From Bacillus sp. PAMC26568 (GTDB lineage Bacteria > Bacillota > Bacilli > Bacillales > Bacillaceae), in contig NZ_CP060137.1 of assembly GCF_014235785.1 (NCBI RefSeq), positions 1,302,001-1,366,000 on the forward strand: a stretch of DNA of 64,000 nt, written 5' to 3'. Below are positions 59,137-64,000 of this stretch, piece by piece (the first letter of the stretch is position 1; every line of letters begins with the position of its first letter). Below the pieces are notes generated by a model. The model was not told the origin of the DNA. It did not search any database and worked only from the letters and a program-made list of their open reading frames with translations. A program made the position numbers and the translations under genes.

Positions 59137-59793
59137 TCAGATGTAAAGCTTTGGAGCAGACGCCCCTTTTACAGCTGGCGGTTTTTCCTTCACAGACTTT
59201 TTGACAGGCTGAGACGAAATCTCTTTAGGCGGATCGCTTTCGGATTCAGTACCTTCAGCTGAATTGTCTGCTTCTAAACTTGTTTCTTCTGATACAGATT
59301 CACTGTCGCCAGATCCTCCGCTTTTTAGTTCACTGTAAATCTTAAACATAGCAGGAAGATTTCTAACTAACGGACCATATTGCTGGACCATAGGCGTCAC
59401 TTGCTGAGCCATGCCGAGAACTTTTTGAACATTTCCAAGCATGCTCGACAGGTTGGCAGGACTTGCAATTCCTTGCAAACCTTGTGCTGCGCCAGTTGCA
59501 TTCACTGCACCCCCGCCGCCTGGGAGAAACCTTGATAGCAAGCCTTTAATTCCTCCGCCTCTGCCCATTGCCTGCTGAACACCAAATTGCTGACCGCCGA
59601 ATGCCTGTGGGCCAAATTGTGAAGAAAATGGCCTCATTTGCTGACCGAATTGCTGGAATGACCCAACACGTCCAAATCCGCCAGTTTGACGGCTTCCAAA
59701 AGCTCGATTTAAAAAAGGCTGACCGCCCATTTGCATTCTTTGAGGAGGGAATCCTCTAGAAGGCATTGGAGGCATAGGTCTTTGCTGAAACAT
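59137..59793 (-). CDS. yqfQ: YqfQ/VrrA-like Gln/Gly/Pro-rich protein
   Basis: The 218-residue protein starts MFQQRPMPPMPSRGFPPQRM and is rich in Gln, Gly, Phe and Arg for about 95 residues. A conserved hydrophobic segment follows (SSMLGNVQKVLGMAQQVTPM, VQQYGPLVRNLPAMFKIYSE), then an acidic/Lys tail. This is the layout of YqfQ, whose B. anthracis relative VrrA contains a variable-number repeat. Sigma-K control and coat location are reported for B. subtilis. Function unknown. Divergent from cshB. SD AAAGGAGG. Confidence 0.88.
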   Translation of the reverse strand: MFQQRPMPPMPSRGFPPQRMQMGGQPFLNRAFGSRQTGGFGRVGSFQQFGQQMRPFSSQFGPQAFGGQQFGVQQAMGRGGGIKGLLSRFLPGGGGAVNATGAAQGLQGIASPANLSSMLGNVQKVLGMAQQVTPMVQQYGPLVRNLPAMFKIYSELKSGGSGDSESVSEETSLEADNSAEGTESESDPPKEISSQPVKKSVKEKPPAVKGASAPKLYI

Positions 59794-59982
59794 GATGATC
59801 CTCCTTTTAAATTAACGTCTGTTCTACCTATAAGTTATGCAGAATCAAGCGGAATGGTTTCAATCGTTATAAGAATAGGCGGATTCGATTGGAGTTTTTG
59901 CCGGCTATCGTTTATAATGTTTTGATGGACACCCGTGTCTTATTTTTTATTTTCTAATTTACTCATCAAGGAGATGATGAAC

Positions 59983-61299
59983 ATGGAACAAACAAAGTTC
60001 GATCAGTTTCCATTTAAGCCTTTTATTATAGATGCTGTTAAAGCGCTGGGTTTTTATGAACCGACTGAAATTCAAGCACGCTTATTCCCTGCGCTTTTAA
60101 AAGGGGAAACAGCCATTGGACAATCACAGACAGGCACAGGAAAAACGCACGCTTATTTATTGCCTCTTATTCAAAGGATTGATCCCTCTAACAAAAATGT
60201 ACAAGTTGTCATTACTGCCCCTACTAGAGAGCTTGCCAATCAAATTTATCAGGATGCCCTTCAAGTCATTAAATTCGCACCAGAAGACGAAACGATTTCT
60301 GCTAAATGTTTTATCGGCGGAACAGACAAGCAGCGCACAATTGATAAGCTGAAAACACAGCCTCAGCTTGTCATTGGTACACCTGGAAGAATTAAGGATT
60401 TAATTGCCGAAAAAGCCCTTTTTGTACATCAGGCAAAAGCATTGGTAGTAGATGAAGCCGATTTGATGCTTGATATGGGATTCATCGAAGATGTTGATAA
60501 AATTGGCGGAAACATGCCTGAAAAACTGCAAATTCTTGTCTTTTCAGCTACGATTCCTGAAAAATTAAAGCCTTTTTTGAAAAAATACATGGAAAACCCA
60601 AAATTTACTCATGTTGCACCTAAACAAGCAACCGCAAAGAAAATTAAGCATGTATTAGTACCTCTTCGTCACCGCAATAAAACGGTTCTGTTATCTGAAA
60701 TGCTGAAAAACTTCAATCCGTATTTAGCAATCGTATTCACAAATACGAAAAAGAAGGCTGATGAGGTTGCAGACGGACTAATTGCAAAAGGCTTTAAAGT
60801 TGGCCGTATCCATGGCGATTTATCACCGCGGGACCGCAAAAAAATGATGAAGCAAATCAATGAACTTGAATATCAATATGTAGTTGCGACCGATTTAGCT
60901 TCAAGGGGAATTGATATTGAAGGAGTCAGCCATGTTATTAATTTCGAACTCCCAAGTGACCTTGACTTTTATATTCATCGTGTAGGCCGTACCGGTCGTG
61001 CAGATTATTCTGGAATTGCAGCTACTATTTATGAGCCAGAAAATGAAGATGCATTAATTACACTTGAGAAATTAGGCATTGAATTTGAAAATCAGGATCT
61101 TGTCGACGGCGAGTGGAAAAAGGTAGAGGATCGCAAACGCAGACAAAAACGCGTAAGACCATCAGATGGCGTCGATCAAATGGCAAAAAGCAAAGTTAGA
61201 AAGCCAAAAGGCGTGAAGCCTGGCTATAAAAAGAAAATGACGAGAGAAATGGATGAAATTAAAAAGAGACAAAGAAGATTAAACCAAAAGCGCAAGTAG
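59983..61299 (+). CDS. cshB: DEAD-box RNA helicase CshB
   Basis: The 438-residue helicase has the Q motif (TEIQARLFPALLKG), motif I SQTGTGKTHAY, Ia APTRELANQ, II VVDEADLML, III FSATIPEKL, and VI HRVGRTGRADYSG. A basic C-terminal tail follows. Length equals B. subtilis CshB (438). ATG at 59983 after AAGGAGATGATG. It acts in RNA remodelling, especially at low temperature. Operon with nfo (12-nt gap). Confidence 0.95.
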   Translation: MEQTKFDQFPFKPFIIDAVKALGFYEPTEIQARLFPALLKGETAIGQSQTGTGKTHAYLLPLIQRIDPSNKNVQVVITAPTRELANQIYQDALQVIKFAPEDETISAKCFIGGTDKQRTIDKLKTQPQLVIGTPGRIKDLIAEKALFVHQAKALVVDEADLMLDMGFIEDVDKIGGNMPEKLQILVFSATIPEKLKPFLKKYMENPKFTHVAPKQATAKKIKHVLVPLRHRNKTVLLSEMLKNFNPYLAIVFTNTKKKADEVADGLIAKGFKVGRIHGDLSPRDRKKMMKQINELEYQYVVATDLASRGIDIEGVSHVINFELPSDLDFYIHRVGRTGRADYSGIAATIYEPENEDALITLEKLGIEFENQDLVDGEWKKVEDRKRRQKRVRPSDGVDQMAKSKVRKPKGVKPGYKKKMTREMDEIKKRQRRLNQKRK

Positions 61300-61311
61300 G
61301 GGGATAAGCAG

Positions 61312-62208
61312 ATGCTAAAAATAGGATCACATGTATCAATGAGCGGCAAAAACATGCTGCTTGCTGCAAGCGAAGAAGCTGTATCGTACGGAGCAAATAC
61401 TTTCATGATCTATACAGGAGCACCTCAAAATACGAGAAGAAAAAAAATAGAAGACTTGAACATTGAAGCTGGACAAGCTCATATGCGTGAAAATGGAATT
61501 ATTGATATCGTTGTACATGCACCATATATCATTAATATCGGCAATACTACAAATCCTGCGACATTTGAACTTGGTGTTCAGTTTTTAAGATCAGAGATTG
61601 ACAGATCCCATGCACTGGGAGCGAAGCAAATTGTCCTTCATCCAGGAGCACATGTCGGTGCAGGAGCAGAAATCGGAATCAAAAAAATTATCGAGGGCCT
61701 AAATGAAGTTCTTGATAAAGATGAAAATATTCAAATCGCCCTCGAGACGATGGCCGGGAAAGGCTCTGAATGCGGCCGTTCCTTTGAAGAACTTGCTCAG
61801 ATCATTGATGGCGTTACACATAATGAGCATCTTTCAGTATGCTTTGATACGTGTCATACACATGATGCAGGATATGATATCGTCAATGATTTCGATGGCG
61901 TGCTGCAGCAATTTGACTCAATTGTGGGTTTGGACCGATTGAAAGTCCTTCACATCAATGACAGCAAAAACATTACGGGAGCACGAAAGGACCGTCATGA
62001 GAACATCGGCTTTGGTCATATCGGCTTTAAAGCTCTAAATTACATCGTCCATCATCCTCAGCTTGCAGATGTGCCGAAAATTCTAGAAACTCCTTATGTT
62101 GGCGAAGAGAAGAAAGATAAAAAACCGCCATATCAATTTGAGATAGCGATGCTGCGCCAAAAGGAATTCAATGAAAACCTGCTGGAACAAATCCGCAATC
62201 AAGCATAA
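61312..62208 (+). CDS. nfo: Endonuclease IV (AP endonuclease)
   Basis: The 298-residue TIM-barrel zinc enzyme cuts DNA 5' to abasic sites. It begins [20 protein letters not shown]. Metal motifs: [44 protein letters not shown] and [13 protein letters not shown] are all present. ATG follows AGGGGGATAAGCAG. In B. subtilis (yqfS) it is expressed in spores. Confidence 0.97.
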   Translation: MLKIGSHVSMSGKNMLLAASEEAVSYGANTFMIYTGAPQNTRRKKIEDLNIEAGQAHMRENGIIDIVVHAPYIINIGNTTNPATFELGVQFLRSEIDRSHALGAKQIVLHPGAHVGAGAEIGIKKIIEGLNEVLDKDENIQIALETMAGKGSECGRSFEELAQIIDGVTHNEHLSVCFDTCHTHDAGYDIVNDFDGVLQQFDSIVGLDRLKVLHINDSKNITGARKDRHENIGFGHIGFKALNYIVHHPQLADVPKILETPYVGEEKKDKKPPYQFEIAMLRQKEFNENLLEQIRNQA

Positions 62209-62243
62209 AAAAGAAAGCTGTCGATGAAGCCCGACAGCTTTTT
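62208..62243. terminator. Bidirectional terminator, nfo/yqfT
   Basis: AAAGCTGTCG (62214-62223) pairs with CGACAGCTTT (62232-62241), with T-runs in both directions. Confidence 0.9.
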
Positions 62244-62496
62244 AGCCTATAAATTGCTGAAGTAATTGATTCACTTGCTGAGCAGTTGCTGGTGAAGTAA
62301 TTGCAGCTACTTTTTTTAAAAGGCTGATACGCTGTGCATCATCGAAAATATTAATGTTTTTCCCTCTAATAATTTTAACAATCGCCTGAGCCTGAATTCG
62401 ATCGATCGAAAGGCTGTTTTGTTTTGCAAGCTGCAGCAATCCATCGGCATCCAAAGAATTTAGTTTTTGGTTAATAATTTTTTGAAATAAAATCAC
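62242..62496 (-). CDS. yqfT: YqfT family protein (DUF2624)
   Basis: The 84-residue helical protein (MILFQKIINQKLNSLDADGL, LQLAKQNSLSIDRIQAQAIV, ending NQLLQQFIG) matches YqfT in length (85) and position after nfo. Function unknown. GTG at 62496 is chosen since it is seven nt from GGAGG; the ATG at 62502 sits one nt from the SD and is unlikely. Confidence 0.85.
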   Translation of the reverse strand: MILFQKIINQKLNSLDADGLLQLAKQNSLSIDRIQAQAIVKIIRGKNINIFDDAQRISLLKKVAAITSPATAQQVNQLLQQFIG

Positions 62497-62585
62497 GTAC
62501 ATACCTCCTCTACAATTCAATGTATGGTTCACTTAGGGGAAAAGTGTCTATTTTTTTGGTAGATAAGAAAGATAAAGTTTTGTGT

Positions 62586-62670
62586 ATTGATGGCAAGCGG
62601 ATGGCCAAACTCCTCGGTCAGAACGGATCTGACCGAGGAGAGCTGACAATGGCCCTTGCACTTTTCTTAA
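62586..62670 (+). repeat. Dispersed repeat family B, copy 5 (short form)
   Basis: A reduced copy: CTCCTCGGTCAGA (62610-62622) and TCTGACCGAGGAG (62628-62640) form a perfect 13-bp hairpin. Flanks GATGGC-AGCGGATGGCC and GGCCCTTGCACTTTTCTT match the ends of other copies; the central AAGTC stem is missing. Confidence 0.7.
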
Positions 62671-62692
62671 TAAACGGAGAGGAGTCATACAA

Positions 62693-63574
62693 TTGACAAA
62701 AAAACAGCATAAAAAAGAAAGTGTCGGCCGTTTATTATCCAGGCTGATTTTAATTATTATCGGAGCAGCCCTTGCTGCAATGGCAATTGAGCTTTTCCTG
62801 ATCCCAAACAGCATTATCGATGGCGGAATCATTGGGGTCTCGCTAATTTTAGATTCTATAACACCTGACAGCCTTCCATTCATCAACTTTGGAACATTGG
62901 TTGTCGTTTTAAATCTGCCATTTATGTATTACGGCTACAAGCAAATCGGCAAGACATTCATGGTTTCATCTATTTTCGGGATTGTATGCCTCGCAATAAT
63001 TGAGGGGCTGCTTCATCATGCAGAACCATTTACGAAAGAACCCATTTTAGCAACAGTTTTTGGAGGATTGATTCTTGGTGTTGGAGTTGGTTTAGTTATC
63101 CGGAATGGAGGTTCGCTTGATGGAGCCGAAATTTTAGGTATCTTGCTTACAAAAAAACTGCCGTTTTCGGTAGGCGAGTTTGTTATGTTTATTAATATTT
63201 TTGTATTTACCTGGGCAGCGTTTGTATTTGGTGCTGAACAAGCGATGTATTCAGTTATGGCTTACTATATTGCCTTTAAAACCATAGATACTGTGATTCA
63301 GGGGCTGGATGAAACAAAAGCCGTCATTATTGTTTCTGACTATTATGAAGATGTTTCTGATGCCATTTTGCAAAGATTGGGCAGAGGAACAACGAAGTTA
63401 AAAGGAAAAGGCGGTTACACAGATGATGAGAAAGAGGTCATTTATGCTGTTATTACAAGGCTTGAAGTGACAAAGTTAAAGTCAATCGTTCATGAAATTG
63501 ATACAAATGCATTCATAACCATAATGAATACACAAGAAACGAAAGGTACGAACTTCAAGTCAGCCATTCATTAA
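62693..63574 (+). CDS. yqfU: YitT family membrane protein (YqfU)
   Basis: The 293-residue protein has five to six membrane helices ([54 protein letters not shown]) and a C-terminal cytosolic DUF2179 domain ([33 protein letters not shown]). Function unknown. Start TTG at 62693 after GGAGAGGAG. Length equals B. subtilis YqfU. Confidence 0.93.
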   Translation: MTKKQHKKESVGRLLSRLILIIIGAALAAMAIELFLIPNSIIDGGIIGVSLILDSITPDSLPFINFGTLVVVLNLPFMYYGYKQIGKTFMVSSIFGIVCLAIIEGLLHHAEPFTKEPILATVFGGLILGVGVGLVIRNGGSLDGAEILGILLTKKLPFSVGEFVMFINIFVFTWAAFVFGAEQAMYSVMAYYIAFKTIDTVIQGLDETKAVIIVSDYYEDVSDAILQRLGRGTTKLKGKGGYTDDEKEVIYAVITRLEVTKLKSIVHEIDTNAFITIMNTQETKGTNFKSAIH

Positions 63575-63584
63575 TTTTCTTTGC

Positions 63585-63748
63585 GAGCTGACTATTGCGC
63601 TGGCGCTTTTCAAAAGAGAGAAATGATGCCCAGCTCCTTCACCTAATTGCTTGGTCAGAACAAATATGGCAAAAAAGTCAAACCCGGACTTTTTCTGCCG
63701 TATTCTTATCCTTCTGTCAGAGCAAAACGGTGCTTGTGCTTTTCTTAA
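63585..63748 (+). repeat. Dispersed repeat family B, copy 6
   Basis: From GCTGACTATTGCGCTGGCGC to GCTTGTGCTTTTCTTA. The central stem AAATATGGCA-AAAAGTC / GACTTTTT-TGCCGTATT is a variant of copy 1. The first 30 nt resemble the end of another copy, so this may be two units in tandem. The open frame across it (63595-63831) is not a gene. Confidence 0.65.
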
Positions 63749-63756
63749 TAATCCTG

Positions 63757-63762
63757 TATAAT
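63757..63762 (+). promoter_or_regulatory. Candidate -10 box upstream of znuC
   Basis: A perfect TATAAT 87 nt before the gene, upstream of the hairpin at 63772. No good -35 is seen at the right distance. Confidence 0.3.
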
Positions 63763-63771
63763 TTTTATGTT

Positions 63772-63803
63772 AAAGATCAGACATTGGTTTCTGATCTTTT
63801 TTT
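63772..63803 (+). terminator. Terminator between yqfU and znuC
   Basis: AAAGATCAGA (63772-63781) pairs with TCTGATCTTT (63790-63799), followed by TTTT. Confidence 0.8.
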
Positions 63804-63826
63804 ACGATTTTTAAATCGGAACCATT
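63803..63826. promoter_or_regulatory. Possible Zur-like operator before znuC
   Basis: ACGATTTTTAAATCG contains the CGATTT and AAATCG halves seen in Bacillus Zur boxes, and TAAATCGGAACCATT partly matches the known site in its left half. The match is incomplete. Confidence 0.25.
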
Positions 63827-63848
63827 CTTAAACTAGAAGGTGAAAGTC

Positions 63849-64000
63849 ATGAATCAGCCTATTATTGATATACGTCATTTGTCATTCACATACGAACGCG
63901 GAAGAGTACTTGAAGACATAAACTTTATTGTTACAGAAGGTGATTTTCTTGGATTGGTCGGACCTAATGGTTCAGGCAAGACAACGCTGCTGAAATGCCT
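63849..64000 (+). CDS. znuC: Zinc-type ABC transporter ATPase, 5' part
   Basis: The first 50 residues of an ABC ATPase are present ([20 protein letters not shown]), with the Walker A motif [14 protein letters not shown] at about residues 36-49; the window ends inside the gene. ATG follows GAAGGTGAAAG. The metal specificity is inferred from position after yqfU: in other Bacillus the zinc uptake genes and zur lie here. ABC ATPase is certain, zinc is likely. Confidence 0.7.
   Translation, partial: MNQPIIDIRHLSFTYERGRVLEDINFIVTEGDFLGLVGPNGSGKTTLLKC

Noticed and set aside
63595..63831. 78-codon frame after yqfU
   Set aside because: It covers repeat B copy 6 and a terminator; no SD and no similarity to a known protein.

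Overview
The window is low-G+C Firmicutes DNA from an endospore-forming member of the Bacillaceae. Three things show this: the sporulation genes (sigK, gpr, spoIIP, yqfC, yqfD, sda, yrzI), strong GGAGG ribosome-binding sites with frequent TTG/GTG starts, and a gene order that follows the yqeG-to-yqfU stretch of Bacillus subtilis almost gene for gene. It differs from B. subtilis in three ways: pssA/psd lie between sigK and sda, deoC lies between mtaB and yqeW, and a zinc-type ABC ATPase follows yqfU. I therefore infer a Bacillus sensu lato species outside the subtilis group; the exact genus cannot be read from this sequence.

Layout: (1) 0-4.2 kb is the accessory end. It has an uninterrupted sigK, a MITE-like repeat, a cluster of minus-strand micro-genes (YrzI-type protein, an unknown 23-residue peptide with its own promoter, two twin hairpin terminators), a YjcZ-like spore protein, pssA, psd, and sda with DnaA boxes. 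(2) 4.2-9.3 kb is the tightly overlapping yqeG-yqeH-aroE-yqeI-nadD-yqeK-rsfS-yqeM operon. (3) 9.5-14.3 kb holds comER divergent from comEA-comEB-comEC, plus yqzM. (4) 14.5-22.6 kb holds holA, rpsT (minus), gpr, spoIIP, yqxA, lepA and hemW. (5) 22.6-31 kb is the CIRCE-controlled hrcA-grpE-dnaK cluster, then dnaJ-prmA-rsmE-mtaB. (6) 31-45 kb holds deoC, yqeW, rpsU-yqeY, nfeD-floA-yqfB, yqfC-yqfD-phoH, pgpH-ybeY-dgkA-cdd-era, yqzL and recO. (7) 45-54 kb has a glycine T-box, glyQS, ccpN-yqfL, then yqxD and the macromolecular-synthesis genes dnaG-sigA. (8) 54-64 kb holds an acyl-CoA dehydrogenase with candidate cre sites, cccA, trmK-yqfO, ispH, yqfQ, cshB-nfo, yqfT, yqfU and the start of a znuC-like gene.

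Together the genes cover chaperones, ribosome assembly and translation (lepA, era, ybeY, rsfS, yqeH, rpsT, rpsU, glyQS), replication (dnaG, holA, sda), competence, and sporulation or germination. Five small proteins below 60 residues (yrzI, the YjcZ-like protein, sda, yqzM, yqzL) are recognisable by family. Two dispersed non-coding repeat families occupy many of the long intergenic gaps: A, about 140-210 bp with inverted ends, and B, about 85-165 bp and hairpin-forming.

Most of the window is conserved chromosomal backbone and I see no large new system. The most unusual signals are the 1.25-1.85 kb micro-gene locus, the yqfC start codon lying directly behind a terminator hairpin that holds its ribosome-binding site, a hairpin masking the spoIIP ribosome-binding site, and a leader of more than 250 nt, with a MITE-like copy and a second long hairpin, between the glycine T-box terminator and glyQ.
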